DNA from: Massilia terrae
GTDB taxonomy: Bacteria; Pseudomonadota; Gammaproteobacteria; Burkholderiales; Burkholderiaceae_D
Direction: 5' to 3'
NCBI RefSeq assembly: GCF_024753145.1
Contig: NZ_JANUGU010000002.1
Span: forward strand, 496,001-560,000
Length of the DNA: 64,000 nucleotides
Notes under the pieces: model-generated
Seen by the model: the letters and a program-made list of their open reading frames with translations, nothing else
What the model was told of the DNA's origin: nothing
The model's database searches: none
Shown: piece after piece, positions 54,599-63,904 of the stretch
Numbering within the stretch: the stretch's first letter is position 1
Layout: each line of letters starts with the position of its first letter
Position numbers and translations under genes: made by a program

Positions 54599-55828
54599 TC
54601 ACGCCCGCAGCAGCTGGAAGCCGGCGCTCTTTTGCGGCATTGCGGGAAAGATCCGCGCGAGCGCCTTGTCGCCAAGGCGCATATGGCGTTCGGCGGTCTG
54701 CGCCAGCACCCAGCGGAAGTCGGTGGTGATCGCCAGGTCACGGCCCTCGTTCAGCGTGGAATCCGTGATGCCCGGCCACTCGCCATACACCTTGCCGCCA
54801 TTGACGCCGCCGCCCAGCACCCACATCGCATTGCCGTGGCCATGGTCGGTGCCGCCGTTGCCGTTCTCTTTCGCGGTGCGGCCGAACTCGGACATGACGA
54901 TGATGGTGGTGTTGTCGAACACCGGCCCCAGACGCTGCGCCAGCACCGCCAGGCCCTGCCCCAGCGGCCGCAGGCGATTGGCCAGCTGGCCGGTGCCCGC
55001 GCCCTCGTTGGTGTGGGTGTCCCAACCTCCCAGCGCCACGAAAGCCATCTGGATCTTGGGGTCGTTGCGCATCAGCGTCGCCAGGCGCGCGGCGTCGTCA
55101 GGGAAGCCGTTGGGCAGCGGCGCGCCGCGGTCCGCCGCCTGCATCTCGTGGCTTTCGGCGGCCTCCATCACTTCCTTGTGCGCGTCCTTGCCGTCCGCGT
55201 AGGCGCGGCCGAAGCGCGGGTCGTTGGCATACATCTGGTCGAAGGCGGCGCCGATCTTCGGACGGTCGAGGATGTTGGCCTTGGTGCCGGCGGCGCCGTT
55301 GGGCAGGTTGATCGCGGCGGCGCTGCCGGACAGGATGCGCGGCATGACCGGACCGATGCCGAGCAGGCGGCTGGGCGTGGACTGGCCCGGCAGCTGCTGC
55401 ACCAGGCGGTTCATCCAGCCGTCCGGCGTGCCTTTGTTACCGGGCGTGGCCGACTCCATGTAATCCTGGGCGTCGAAGTGCGAACGGGTGATGTCGGGCG
55501 AGCCGCTGGCGTGCACGAAGGCCAGCTTCTTCTCCTGCCACAGCGGCTGCAGGCTGGCCAGCGCCGGATGCATGCCGAAGTAGCCATCGAGGTCGATTGC
55601 GCCGTTCTCCGTGCCGGGCTTGGACAGGCCGATGGTGGGGCGCAGGCGCAGGTAGTTTTCGTCGCCGACCGGCGCCACCACGTTCAGGCCGTCGACCGCG
55701 CCGCGCAGCATCACCACGATCAGCTTGGCGCCGGTGGGATTGTCGCCGGTGGCGGCCCATGCGCTGCGGCCGACCGGGATCATCAGGCCGGCGGCGCCAA
55801 GCGCGTTCAGGAAGTCTCTTCGTTTCAT
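54599..55828 (-). CDS. DUF1501 protein, Tat-exported
   Basis: This encodes 409 residues from the ATG at 55828 (GGGAG upstream). The N terminus is a twin-arginine signal, KRRDFLNALGAAGLMIPVG, ending near SAWAA, so export of the folded protein by the Tat pathway is expected. DUF1501 proteins have an alkaline-phosphatase/sulfatase-like fold. Visible motifs are GGWDTHTNEG near 300, MSEFGRTAKEN near 338 and GTDHGHGNAMWVLGGG near 350-365, which hold likely metal ligands (Asp, His). It follows the DUF1800 gene by 13 bases on the minus strand, a pairing seen in many bacteria with an unresolved function. Confidence 0.9.
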   Translation of the reverse strand: MKRRDFLNALGAAGLMIPVGRSAWAATGDNPTGAKLIVVMLRGAVDGLNVVAPVGDENYLRLRPTIGLSKPGTENGAIDLDGYFGMHPALASLQPLWQEKKLAFVHASGSPDITRSHFDAQDYMESATPGNKGTPDGWMNRLVQQLPGQSTPSRLLGIGPVMPRILSGSAAAINLPNGAAGTKANILDRPKIGAAFDQMYANDPRFGRAYADGKDAHKEVMEAAESHEMQAADRGAPLPNGFPDDAARLATLMRNDPKIQMAFVALGGWDTHTNEGAGTGQLANRLRPLGQGLAVLAQRLGPVFDNTTIIVMSEFGRTAKENGNGGTDHGHGNAMWVLGGGVNGGKVYGEWPGITDSTLNEGRDLAITTDFRWVLAQTAERHMRLGDKALARIFPAMPQKSAGFQLLRA

Positions 55829-55841
55829 CTTGTTCTCCCGA

Positions 55842-57488
55842 TCAGTGCTGCATGAAGTCCGGGCTGCCAAGCAGCATGGCTGCGCGCAGGTCCGGCGGAT
55901 TGGAGGCCACCAGGCCGAGGGTGCGCGGCGACAGGCTGCCATCGAGCGTGGCCTGCAGGCGCGCCGGGTCGAGCGGCTGGGCTGCCGCGGCGGCGGCCAT
56001 CGCGTTGGCGGCCACGGTGTTGGTCACCATCGGCGGATTGGCGGCCGGCGCCACCGCGCCCGCCGGCGGCATCATCTCGCCGTCGGCCATCGCGCGCGCC
56101 GGCAGCGCGGCCGATGCGCTCATCGCCTGCCGCTGCTGCTGGTCAGCCAAGGGCCCGGACAGCGCCATGCGGCCGGAGCCGAGCGCGGTGGCGAACGTGA
56201 TGCGGCGGGTCAGCGCGTCCGGATTGAGCCAGGCTTCCTGCGTGTTCTTGTAGCCGTCTGGCGTCTGGCAGCCATACAAGGGCATGCCGAGTTGGGTCAT
56301 CGCGCCCAGCAGCGGCTGCACATTGGTGACTTCGACGCCGCTGGCGCGCACCGCCGAGATCACGAACTGGTACGGCGTCTTGAACTTGGCGCCGGCCGTT
56401 TGCGGCGCCATGAACTCGTCGCTGGTGAACAGGGTTTTCAGCACCGAGCGGATATCGCCGTTGGTCGCCAGCCAGGTCTTGGCCATGCGGTCGACCAACG
56501 CCGGCGGCGGATTGTCGCTGACGAAGTACTGCGCCAGCTGGAAGCTGATGTGGTGGGCGGTGGCCGGATGCACGGCCAGCACGTCGAGCGCCATCTCGCC
56601 TTCACGCTGGCCGGACGGCTGCACGGTGCGGCCGAGCCAGGTCTTGACGCCCTGGTCGTGGCGGCGCGGATCGAAGCTGAAGTTCTCGTTGAAGCGCACC
56701 ATGCGCTGCGGCTGGTAGGTCCAGCCGGTCAGCATGCGCGCCAGCTCGGTCACGTCCTTCTGCGTGTAGCCGCCGTCAACGCCCAGCGTGTGCAGCTCCA
56801 TCAGCTCACGCGCATAATTTTCGTTCAGGCCGCGCGGTCCCTTGTTGCCGCGCCTGGCCAGCTGCTCGCCGTAGGCGCTGGAGGTCGACACCACGTTGTC
56901 GAGGTAGTACAGCATGGCCGGGTGATGGGCGGTGGCGCCCAGCAGCTCGCGGAAGGAACCCATCGCGAAGGGGCGGATCGCGTCGCGTTCGTAGCTGGTG
57001 ATCAGTGCGCGGTCGACGCCTTTGCCGGCGAAGACGTTGAAGTGGTTAAACCAGAATTCCACCATCACTTCCTGCAGCTGGCGCGGGCTGTCGATCGCGC
57101 GCAGCAGGCGGGCATCGGCCGCCTCGCGGTTCATCTTGCCCAGGACCAGGCGCCGCTTCTGCTTCGCGCCCTCGTCCTCGTTGCGCACTTCCTTGCGCAG
57201 CTCGTTGAATTGGCGGAGCGCGTCGCCAGCCGACCAGCTGACGGTCTCCAGCGACTTCAGTCGCGCTTCCAGGTCTTGCGGCATGGGGATCGATTCGGGA
57301 TGCAGCTGGCTGTCGATGTAGCGCTCGACGCCCATCTGCTTGACGCGTTCGACATCGCCCGGGCGGGGACCATAGCCGAGGCGATTGAGCACGTGGACAG
57401 CCTGCTGGTCGGTCGCGAGATCCGCCGCCAATAAGGGCGAACTGGCGCACAGCAGCGATACGACGATCAAGGCGGCGGTTCTTTTCAT
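55842..57488 (-). CDS. DUF1800 exported protein
   Basis: This encodes 548 residues from the ATG at 57488; an earlier in-frame ATG at 57530 would precede the signal peptide by 14 residues. Signal sequence MKRTAALIVVSLLCASSPLLA. Typical DUF1800 features follow: HVLNRLGYGPRPGDVERV near the N terminus, a helical body with EFWFNHFNVF near 155-165, NENYARELMELHTLGVDGGYT and EFARMLTGW-like LARMLTGWTYQP near 255. A 60-residue Ala/Pro/Met-rich low-complexity insert near 470-530 is unusual. Cotranscribed with the Tat-exported DUF1501 protein. The pair probably works together outside the cytoplasm; no reaction is established to my knowledge. Confidence 0.9.
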   Translation of the reverse strand: MKRTAALIVVSLLCASSPLLAADLATDQQAVHVLNRLGYGPRPGDVERVKQMGVERYIDSQLHPESIPMPQDLEARLKSLETVSWSAGDALRQFNELRKEVRNEDEGAKQKRRLVLGKMNREAADARLLRAIDSPRQLQEVMVEFWFNHFNVFAGKGVDRALITSYERDAIRPFAMGSFRELLGATAHHPAMLYYLDNVVSTSSAYGEQLARRGNKGPRGLNENYARELMELHTLGVDGGYTQKDVTELARMLTGWTYQPQRMVRFNENFSFDPRRHDQGVKTWLGRTVQPSGQREGEMALDVLAVHPATAHHISFQLAQYFVSDNPPPALVDRMAKTWLATNGDIRSVLKTLFTSDEFMAPQTAGAKFKTPYQFVISAVRASGVEVTNVQPLLGAMTQLGMPLYGCQTPDGYKNTQEAWLNPDALTRRITFATALGSGRMALSGPLADQQQRQAMSASAALPARAMADGEMMPPAGAVAPAANPPMVTNTVAANAMAAAAAAQPLDPARLQATLDGSLSPRTLGLVASNPPDLRAAMLLGSPDFMQH

Positions 57489-57641
57489 GATGCCGGGTCC
57501 TTTAGTTGGGGGTGTTGAATATTTATACATCAGGCAAATAATGCTTCTAGGGTATGGCTTGTTTCAACTGTAAGCAAATGTAACTAAAGCGTAAACATCC
57601 TAATTTGATAAACTGTTTGCTTTGTTTTCCTCGTCTACAGC

Positions 57642-57992
57642 ATGCCCTGGCTCGTCACCAAATACCTCATCACAGCCGGCGTCGTCGTGCTGGTCTCCGA
57701 AATCGCCAAACGCAGCGACCGGCTGGGCGGCTTCATCGCCGCACTGCCCATGGTGACCTTCCTGGCGCTGATCTGGCTGCACGTTGAAAAGCAGCCCGAG
57801 TCCAAGATCGCGAACCATGCCTGGTACACGCTGTGGTACGTGATTCCTACGCTGCCGATGTTCGCGGCCTTCCCGGCGCTGCTGGCGCGGATCGGCTTCT
57901 GGCCGACCCTGCTGGCGTGCGCGCTGCTGACGGTGATCTGCTTCGGCCTGTTCGCGCTGCTGGTGCGGCGCTTCGGCATCAACCTACTTTGA
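57642..57992 (+). CDS. DUF3147-like small membrane protein
   Basis: The 116-residue protein is predicted with about four hydrophobic helices covering nearly the whole length. The region SEIAKRSDRLGGFIAALPMVTFLALIW is the conserved core of DUF3147-type proteins. The role is unknown. The gene is on the plus strand 11 bases before the RND adaptor gene, so it probably shares its transcript and might support the efflux system or simply be cotranscribed. It is divergent from the DUF1800/DUF1501 operon. Confidence 0.82.
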   Translation: MPWLVTKYLITAGVVVLVSEIAKRSDRLGGFIAALPMVTFLALIWLHVEKQPESKIANHAWYTLWYVIPTLPMFAAFPALLARIGFWPTLLACALLTVICFGLFALLVRRFGINLL

Positions 57993-58003
57993 CGTCCATA
58001 CAC

Positions 58004-59143
58004 ATGACATCGTCCCGACTGAAACCTGCGGCCCTTGCGGTACTCGGCCTGCTCAGCGCCTTGTGCGCGCTGCCGCCCCTGGCTTCCGCCATCGCTGCCG
58101 ACAACAGCAAGAACGCGCCAGCCAAGCCGGCGTTGACAGTGACGACTGGTGCACCGCAGCAGATGGCGCTGCCGATCCGCTTCGCGGCCAACGGCAATGT
58201 CGCGGCATGGCAGGAGGCGGTGGTCGGCAGCGAATCGGGCGGATTGCGCCTGGCCGAGGTGCGGGTCAACGTGGGCGACGTCGTGAAGAAGGGCCAGGTG
58301 CTGGCGGTGTTCGCGGCCGAGGCGGTGGACGCCGACGTCGCGCAGGCGCGCGCCAGCCTGCAGGAAGCGCAGGCCAACGCGGCAGCGGCCAAGGCGGATG
58401 CCGAACGCGCGCGGGCCTTGAAGGACAGCGGCGCATTCAGCGCGCAGCAGATCATGCAGTACGAGACCACCGAGCGCACCGCGAGCGCGCGGGTGGCGGC
58501 CGCGCAGGCGGCGCTGGCGCAGCAGCTGCTGCGCCTGAAATACACGCAGGTGGCGGCGCCGGACAGCGGCATCATCTCCTCGCGCAGCGCCACGGTGGGT
58601 GCGGTGGTAGGGGTGGGCACGGAGCTGTTCCGCCTGATCCGCCAGGGCCGTCTCGAGTGGCGCGCCGAAGTCACCGCGTCCGAGCTGGCGCGCATCGCGC
58701 CGGGCACGCAGGTGATGGTGAAGTCGGCCGGCGGCAGCGAGCTGGCCGGTCGCGTACGTGCCATCGGCCCCACCATCGATACCCAGACCCGCAACGCGCT
58801 GGTCTATGTCGACCTGCCGGTGTCGCTGGCGGCGAATGCGCCGTTCAAGGCCGGCATGTTCGCCAGCGGCCAGTTCGAGCTGGGCACATCGCACGCGCTG
58901 ACCGTGCCGCAACAGGCGGTGGCGGTGCGCGACGGCTTCTCTTACGTGTTCCGCCTGAACCGCGACCAGCACGTCAGCCAGTTGAAAGTGGCCACCGGGC
59001 GCCGCATCGGCGATCGTATCGAAGTAACTTCGGGCCTGGCGCCGGACGCGCAGATCGTGGTCAGCGGCGCCGGCTTCCTCAACGACGGCGACCTGGTACG
59101 CAGCGTGGCCGCGCCGGCGCCGGCCGCACTGGCGCGCCGTTGA
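58004..59143 (+). CDS. RND efflux periplasmic adaptor (membrane fusion protein)
   Basis: This encodes 379 residues from the ATG at 58004. An exported N terminus (MTSSRLKPAALAVLGLLSALCALPPLASAIA) is followed by a biotinyl-lipoyl domain half (GGLRLAEVRVNVGDVVKKGQVLAVF near 75-100) and a coiled-coil hairpin about 105-175, Ala/Gln-rich. The second lipoyl half (YTQVAAPDSGIISSRSATVG), a beta-barrel domain and the membrane-proximal domain follow. It lacks an obvious lipobox. It would bridge the RND permease encoded next to an outer-membrane channel; no TolC-like gene is adjacent within the window. The permease gene starts 10 bases after its stop codon. Confidence 0.92.
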   Translation: MTSSRLKPAALAVLGLLSALCALPPLASAIAADNSKNAPAKPALTVTTGAPQQMALPIRFAANGNVAAWQEAVVGSESGGLRLAEVRVNVGDVVKKGQVLAVFAAEAVDADVAQARASLQEAQANAAAAKADAERARALKDSGAFSAQQIMQYETTERTASARVAAAQAALAQQLLRLKYTQVAAPDSGIISSRSATVGAVVGVGTELFRLIRQGRLEWRAEVTASELARIAPGTQVMVKSAGGSELAGRVRAIGPTIDTQTRNALVYVDLPVSLAANAPFKAGMFASGQFELGTSHALTVPQQAVAVRDGFSYVFRLNRDQHVSQLKVATGRRIGDRIEVTSGLAPDAQIVVSGAGFLNDGDLVRSVAAPAPAALARR

Positions 59144-59153
59144 AAGGGCAGCG

Positions 59154-62100
59154 ATGAATTTTTCCGCGCTCTCGATCAGGAACCCGATCCCGGCGATCAT
59201 GCTGTTCGCCCTGCTCACCATCGCCGGCCTGCTTGCCTACAAGGCCAACAAGGTGCAGGACTTCCCCGACATCGAACTGCCTATCGTGACCATCACGGCC
59301 ACGCTGGACGGCGCCGCGCCGGCGCAGCTGGAGACCGAGGTCGCCCGCAAGATCGAGGATTCGGTCGCCACCCTGCAGGGCGTAAAGAATATTTACACCA
59401 CGGTGCTCGACGGCGTGGCCACCGTCACCGTCGAATTCATTCTCGAGAAGGACACCTCGGAAGCGGTCAACGATGTGCGCGACGCGGTGTCGCGGGTGCG
59501 CGCCGACCTGCCGCCGGAGATGCGCGAGCCGACCATCGCCAAGTCGATGACCGCCGGCCGCGTGGTGCTGACCTTCGCCGCGGAAGCGCGCAAGGCGCCG
59601 GATGGCGCGGGGCCGGATGACCAGGACCTGAGCTGGTTCGTCGACAACCAGGTGTCCAAGCGCCTGCTCAGCGTGCCTGGCGTGGGCCAGGTCACGCGCG
59701 TGGGCGGCGTCAACCGCGAGGTGCGGGTCGAACTCGACGACGCCAGGATGGCGGCGCTGAAGGTCTCGGCGCGCGACGTGTCGCAGCAGCTGCGCGCGGT
59801 GCAGCGCGAGGAACCGGGCGGGCGCGGCGACGTCGGCGGCGCCGAGCAGTCGGTGCGCACCATCGCCACCGTGCGCACGGCGCAGGATCTGGCGGCGATG
59901 GAGATCCCGCTGGGCGACGGCCGCCACGTGCGGCTGGACCAGGTGGCGAAGGTGAGCGACACGGTCGCCGAACCGCGCGCCATCGCCGAGGAGGACGGGC
60001 GCAAGGTGGTCGGATTCCAGGTGTTCCGCACGCGCGGCGCCAGCGAGATCGAGGTGGCGGACGGCGCGCGCGCGGCGGTGGCCGCGCTGCAGAAGGCCCA
60101 TCCGGAGGTGGTGCTGCGCGAAGTGATCGACAACGCCGCGCCGGTGCAGGAAGACTTCGTGGCATCGATGGACATGCTGTACGAGGGCGCGATCCTGGCG
60201 GTGCTGGTCGTGTGGTGGTTCCTGCGCGACTGGCGCGCCACGCTGGTGGCGGCAGCCGCCCTGCCGCTGTCGGCCATCCCGGCCTTCCTCGGCCAGTACC
60301 TGTTCGGCTACACGCTCAACGGCGTGACCCTGCTGTCGCTCGCGCTGGTGGTCGGGGTGCTGGTCGACGACGCCATCGTCGAGATCGAGAACATCGCGCG
60401 CCACCTCAACATGGGCAAGAGCCCCATGCAGGCCGCGCTGGAGGCGGCCGACGAAATCGGCATGGCGGTGATCGCGACGACCTTCTCGCTGGTGGCCGTG
60501 TTCCTGCCGACCGCCTTCATGGGCGGCATTCCCGGCAAATTCTTCAAGCAGTTCGGCTGGACCGCGACGCTGGCCATCCTCGCCTCGCTGCTGGTGGCGC
60601 GCCTGCTCACGCCGATGATGGCGGCTTACCTGCTCAAGCCGCGCGCGCACAAGGTCACGGCCGACGGCGCGCTGATGACGCGCTACCTGGGCCTGATGCG
60701 CTGGTGCCTGCGCCACCGCCACCTCACCGCGATCGCCGCGGCCTTGTTCTTCATCGGGTCGGTCTCGCTGGTCGCCCTGCTGCCGACCGGCTTCGTGCCG
60801 GCCGCCGACCGCTCGCAGACCCAGATCCAGGTCGAGCTGCCGCCGGGGTCCACGCTGGCCGAAACGCGCGCGCTGGCCGAGCGCACGCGCCTGGCCGCGA
60901 TGCAGGTCAAGGGCGTGACCCACGTGTTCAGTTCCATCGGCGGCGGCTCCAGCGGCGAGGCCTTCCAGCCCGGCGCCGCGGCCGAGGCGCGGCGCGCGGT
61001 CCTCACGATCAGCACGGTGCCGCGCAAGGATCGCAGCGAAGCGCTGGAGGACATCGAATCCATGCTGCGTGCGAAGATGACAGAGCTGCCGGGCGCGCGC
61101 TTCACGGTCGGCGCGGCCGACACCGGCACCAAGATGGAGATGGTGCTGCGCAGCGAAGATCCGGTGGCGCTGGAAGCGACCGCGCGCGAGCTGGAACGCC
61201 AGCTGCGCACGCTCAAGGGCGTCGGCAACATCCATTCCAGCGCGGCGCTGGTGCGGCCGGAGATCATCGTGCGTCCCGATTTCGCGCGCGCCGCCGACCT
61301 GGGCGTGACCGCAGCCGCGATCGGCGAGACGGTGCGCGTGGCGACCGCCGGCGACTACGACCTCGCGCTGGCGAAGATGAACCTGTCGGACCGTCAGGTG
61401 CCGATCCGGGTCAAGCTGCCGGACGCGGTGCGCGCCGACCTCGATGCGATCGGCCGCCTGACGGTGCCGGGCAAGGCCGGGCCGGTCATGCTGGCGAACG
61501 TGGCCACGATCACGCTCGAAAGCGGCCCGGCGCAGATCGACCGCCTGAACCGCGCGCGCGACGTGCGCATGGAGGTGGAGCTGTCCGGCGCATCGCTCGG
61601 CGAAGCCAATGCGGCGGCGGCCAAGCTGCCCATCATGCAGCACCTGCCGCCGCAGGTGGAAGCGGCGGACCTCGGCGACGCGCAGGAGATGGAGGGCTTG
61701 TTCAACAGCTTCGGCGTGGCGATGCTGATCGGGGTGCTGTGCATCTACGGCGTGCTGGTGCTGCTGTTCACCGACTTCATGCAGCCGGTGACGATTTTAG
61801 CCGCGCTGCCGCTGTCGATCGGCGGCGCCTTCGTCGCCCTGCTGCTGACCGGCCGCGCGCTGTCGATGCCTTCGCTGATCGGCCTGATCATGCTGATGGG
61901 GATCGTGACCAAGAATTCGATCCTGCTGGTCGACTATGCGATCCTCGCGCGCAAGGCCGGCATGACGCGCTTCGAGGCGCTGGTGGACGCCTGCCACAAG
62001 CGCAGCCGCCCGATCGTGATGACCACCATCGCGATGGGCGCGGGCATGCTGCCGCTGGCGATGGGCTGGGCGGGCGACCCCAGCTTCCGCTCGCCGATGG

Positions 62101-62270
62101 CGATCGCGGTGATCGGCGGGCTGATCACGTCAACGCTGCTGAGCTTGCTGGTGGTGCCGGCGGTGTTTACCTACGTGGATGATATCGAGCACTGGTTTGT
62201 GCGCAAGGTGCGCGGGCTGCGGCATGCGAAGGACCATGCCAAGCCGAAAGAGCCGGAGCTGACGCATTGA
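59154..62270 (+). CDS. RND efflux permease (AcrB/MexB superfamily)
   Basis: The 1038-residue protein, of full RND length, has a first membrane helix (NPIPAIMLFALLTIAGLLAY), a large periplasmic loop, helices 2-6 with the proton-relay pair Asp405-Asp406 (VLVDDAIVEIENI), a second periplasmic loop and helices 7-12 with Lys920 (VTKNSILLVDYA). It would be a proton-driven exporter in a tripartite complex with the adaptor encoded just upstream. The porter domain sequence VQDFPDIELPIV resembles the less-studied RND branch often annotated as hydrophobe/acriflavine exporters; substrate cannot be read from sequence. It is the last gene of the DUF3147-adaptor-permease operon. Confidence 0.94.
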   Translation: MNFSALSIRNPIPAIMLFALLTIAGLLAYKANKVQDFPDIELPIVTITATLDGAAPAQLETEVARKIEDSVATLQGVKNIYTTVLDGVATVTVEFILEKDTSEAVNDVRDAVSRVRADLPPEMREPTIAKSMTAGRVVLTFAAEARKAPDGAGPDDQDLSWFVDNQVSKRLLSVPGVGQVTRVGGVNREVRVELDDARMAALKVSARDVSQQLRAVQREEPGGRGDVGGAEQSVRTIATVRTAQDLAAMEIPLGDGRHVRLDQVAKVSDTVAEPRAIAEEDGRKVVGFQVFRTRGASEIEVADGARAAVAALQKAHPEVVLREVIDNAAPVQEDFVASMDMLYEGAILAVLVVWWFLRDWRATLVAAAALPLSAIPAFLGQYLFGYTLNGVTLLSLALVVGVLVDDAIVEIENIARHLNMGKSPMQAALEAADEIGMAVIATTFSLVAVFLPTAFMGGIPGKFFKQFGWTATLAILASLLVARLLTPMMAAYLLKPRAHKVTADGALMTRYLGLMRWCLRHRHLTAIAAALFFIGSVSLVALLPTGFVPAADRSQTQIQVELPPGSTLAETRALAERTRLAAMQVKGVTHVFSSIGGGSSGEAFQPGAAAEARRAVLTISTVPRKDRSEALEDIESMLRAKMTELPGARFTVGAADTGTKMEMVLRSEDPVALEATARELERQLRTLKGVGNIHSSAALVRPEIIVRPDFARAADLGVTAAAIGETVRVATAGDYDLALAKMNLSDRQVPIRVKLPDAVRADLDAIGRLTVPGKAGPVMLANVATITLESGPAQIDRLNRARDVRMEVELSGASLGEANAAAAKLPIMQHLPPQVEAADLGDAQEMEGLFNSFGVAMLIGVLCIYGVLVLLFTDFMQPVTILAALPLSIGGAFVALLLTGRALSMPSLIGLIMLMGIVTKNSILLVDYAILARKAGMTRFEALVDACHKRSRPIVMTTIAMGAGMLPLAMGWAGDPSFRSPMAIAVIGGLITSTLLSLLVVPAVFTYVDDIEHWFVRKVRGLRHAKDHAKPKEPELTH

Positions 62271-62316
62271 GCGGTCGAGCAAACGGCGCTGCTTACCTTC
62301 ACCGCAAAATCCGACT

Positions 62317-62420
62317 CGTCATTCCCGCGCAGGCGGGAATCCCATTTTTACACAAACCATTTCCGTTTTGATCTGGTGGAGCGCACACAAAATGGGGTTC
62401 GCGCCTCCGCGGGAACAACG
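62317..62420. repeat. palindromic intergenic repeat pair, type B
   Basis: The left unit is CATTCCCGC-gca-GGCGGGAAT. About 65 bases later comes a partly decayed mirror unit (GGGTTCGCGCCTCCGCGGGAAC). It lies downstream of the RND permease gene. Confidence 0.8.
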
Positions 62421-62455
62421 TTCTGTATGAGTTTAGCGTTACAGTCTGCCCAAAC

Positions 62456-62489
62456 AAAAAGCCCGGCCTGCACGCGCAGCCGGGCTTTT
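62456..62489. terminator. bidirectional terminator between convergent genes
   Basis: AAAAA-GCCCGGC-(11 bases)-GCCGGGC-TTTT. The A-run and T-run on the two sides allow termination of both the RND operon (plus) and the Ser/Gly-rich protein gene (minus). Confidence 0.88.
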
Positions 62490-62505
62490 CTACTGCCACT
62501 TCTGC

Positions 62506-63198
62506 TCAATCGCGGCTGCTGCTGAACAGCTTGGCCAGGATGAAGCCGGCGCCGACCGCCATCGCGATCGAAGCGCCCGGGTTGTTGCGGACGTATTCAC
62601 GGCTTTGCTCCATGACGTCCTGATAGGTGGCGTTGAGCTGGCGCGAACGCTCGCTCATCGATTGCGATGCGCCGCTCAGCATGCCGGACATGCGGTCGAC
62701 ACCCGCATGCGCGCTGTTGGCCAGGCGATCCACCATCGGCCGCGCAGCCGAAGCGGCCTGGTCGATCTTGTTGTGGACCTCGCCGCTGGCGCGTGCCACG
62801 GTGTCGCTGCCGTTGCCGGCGCTCATCGAGCCGCCGCTGCTGCCCGACGCGCTCATGCCGCCCGACGAGCCCATGCCCGTGTGCGAGCCGGTGTTGCTGC
62901 CCGACGAAAGGCTGGACGAGCTGCTACCCATACCGCTGGTGCTGCCCGACGTGCTCGAAGCGCTGCTGCCACCCATGGAACCGTGGCCGGCGCTGCTGCT
63001 GCCCATGGAGCCCGAGCTGCCGGCGGCGCTGCTGCCACCCATCGAACCGGTGCTGCCCGCGGCGCTGCTGCCGACGCTGGTTCCGCTGGAGCTGCCGGCG
63101 GCGCTGCTGCGCAAGCCGTTTTGATCCTTACCCAAGCTGCTGCCGGAGCCGACACTGGTGTCGCGTGGCTTTCCCTCGTTCGACTTCTGATTATCCAT
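62506..63198 (-). CDS. Ser/Gly-rich protein with DUF883/ElaB-like C terminus
   Basis: In this 230-residue protein, residues ~15-130 are low complexity, almost only Ser, Gly, Ala, Met and Thr, in short repeats (SSAAGSSGSMG, GMGSSSS). Residues ~135-205 are an amphipathic helix region (HNKIDQAASAARPMVDRLANSAHAG). The C terminus (REYVRNNPGASIAMAVGAGFILAKLF) is the glycine-zipper membrane segment of ElaB/YqjD/DUF883 proteins, which anchor to the inner membrane and can associate with ribosomes. The long disordered Ser/Gly extension is not part of that family and has probably grown by repeat expansion. The ATG at 63198 has GAGGA upstream. A bidirectional terminator follows. Confidence 0.82.
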   Translation of the reverse strand: MDNQKSNEGKPRDTSVGSGSSLGKDQNGLRSSAAGSSSGTSVGSSAAGSTGSMGGSSAAGSSGSMGSSSAGHGSMGGSSASSTSGSTSGMGSSSSSLSSGSNTGSHTGMGSSGGMSASGSSGGSMSAGNGSDTVARASGEVHNKIDQAASAARPMVDRLANSAHAGVDRMSGMLSGASQSMSERSRQLNATYQDVMEQSREYVRNNPGASIAMAVGAGFILAKLFSSSRD

Positions 63199-63570
63199 GA
63201 TGTAATCCTCGTAAAAATGTAGACCAACGCGGAGTAGACCGAACTTCGACCATCACGCCATTCTTCCTCGATTCCGCGAGAAACAAAACGAAGGCACGAG
63301 AGTGACCTGCGCTACATCAATGGGTCGACTCAGTGCTGCCTTGGCTCAAGAAGTGTGTGTTGGCGAGACCAAGACTGCTCAAAAAGTTCCATCGACGGTG
63401 GCAGATCACCCCGCCTTTTTGCCGTTGTAAGCTCGCACGCCGCCCGGCGTAGCGAGGCGGAAACGAGATGTCGTCGCCGCAGTAGAAAAAATACAAGGAA
63501 CGGGACAGCAGCACCGTGCGTTGGATAACAGAGGCCGTGGTTGAGGGCGTTATGCGAAAAAGGCGGGCGC
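63199..63570. other. gene-free stretch upstream of the Ser/Gly-rich gene
   Basis: No credible coding region, RNA gene or repeat is seen. It should contain the promoter of the Ser/Gly-rich gene near 63200-63300. Weak open frames on the minus strand from 63715 overlap the tRNA and are rejected. Confidence 0.5.
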
Positions 63571-63608
63571 AAAACAAACAACCCGCGCCTCGTGAGAGAC
63601 GCGGGTTG
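63571..63608 (-). terminator. terminator after tRNA-Thr
   Basis: On the minus strand, AACCCGCG and CGCGGGTT (about 8-bp stem, 12-base loop) are followed by GTTTGTTTT. It starts eight bases past the tRNA CCA end. Confidence 0.85.
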
Positions 63609-63615
63609 TGCATTC

Positions 63616-63691
63616 TGGTGCCGCTGACCGGAATCGAACTGGTGACCTTCGCATTACGAATGCGCTGCTCTACCGACTGAGCTACAGCGGC
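63616..63691 (-). tRNA. tRNA-Thr (anticodon CGT)
   Basis: A 76-base cloverleaf on the minus strand: acceptor GCCGCTG pairs with CAGCGGC, the D-arm has AGCTCAGTCGGTAGAG, the anticodon loop TTCGTAA is closed by a GCGCA/TGCG(A) stem, the T-arm contains GTTCGATTC, and the 3' CCA is encoded. Anticodon CGT reads ACG. The sequence is close to E. coli thrW. No integrated element is seen at its 3' end. Confidence 0.96.
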
Positions 63692-63779
63692 GAAAGCGAA
63701 TATTGTAGCAAACAATTCGGGGAAGTTGCTAGCCCGACTGTATTGGTTTGAATTTTGCTTCCACCACCTGCCCTCAAAC

Positions 63780-63863
63780 CGTCGTCCCGGCGCAGGCCGG
63801 GATCCATAGAACGCTAGCTACTTCGGTTAGTCAGCATGGATCCCGGCCTTCGCCGGGACGACG
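63780..63863. repeat. palindromic intergenic repeat pair, type A
   Basis: Two inverted type A units are separated by about 28 bases, both carrying GGGATCCAT in place of GGGACCCAT at the inner edge. They lie between the tRNA and the 3' end of the fbp gene. Confidence 0.9.
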
Positions 63864-63904
63864 GTTTTAAGGTTAAGGGTGGAAAGCCAACGGTGCAGTG
63901 CAGC

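Noticed and set aside
63616..63691. tRNA-Thr as an integration site
   Set aside because: No integrase gene and no repeated tRNA 3' segment was found within the window.
63317..63715. Minus-strand open frame starting near the tRNA
   Set aside because: Its N-terminal part is a translation of tRNA-Thr itself, a known annotation artefact.
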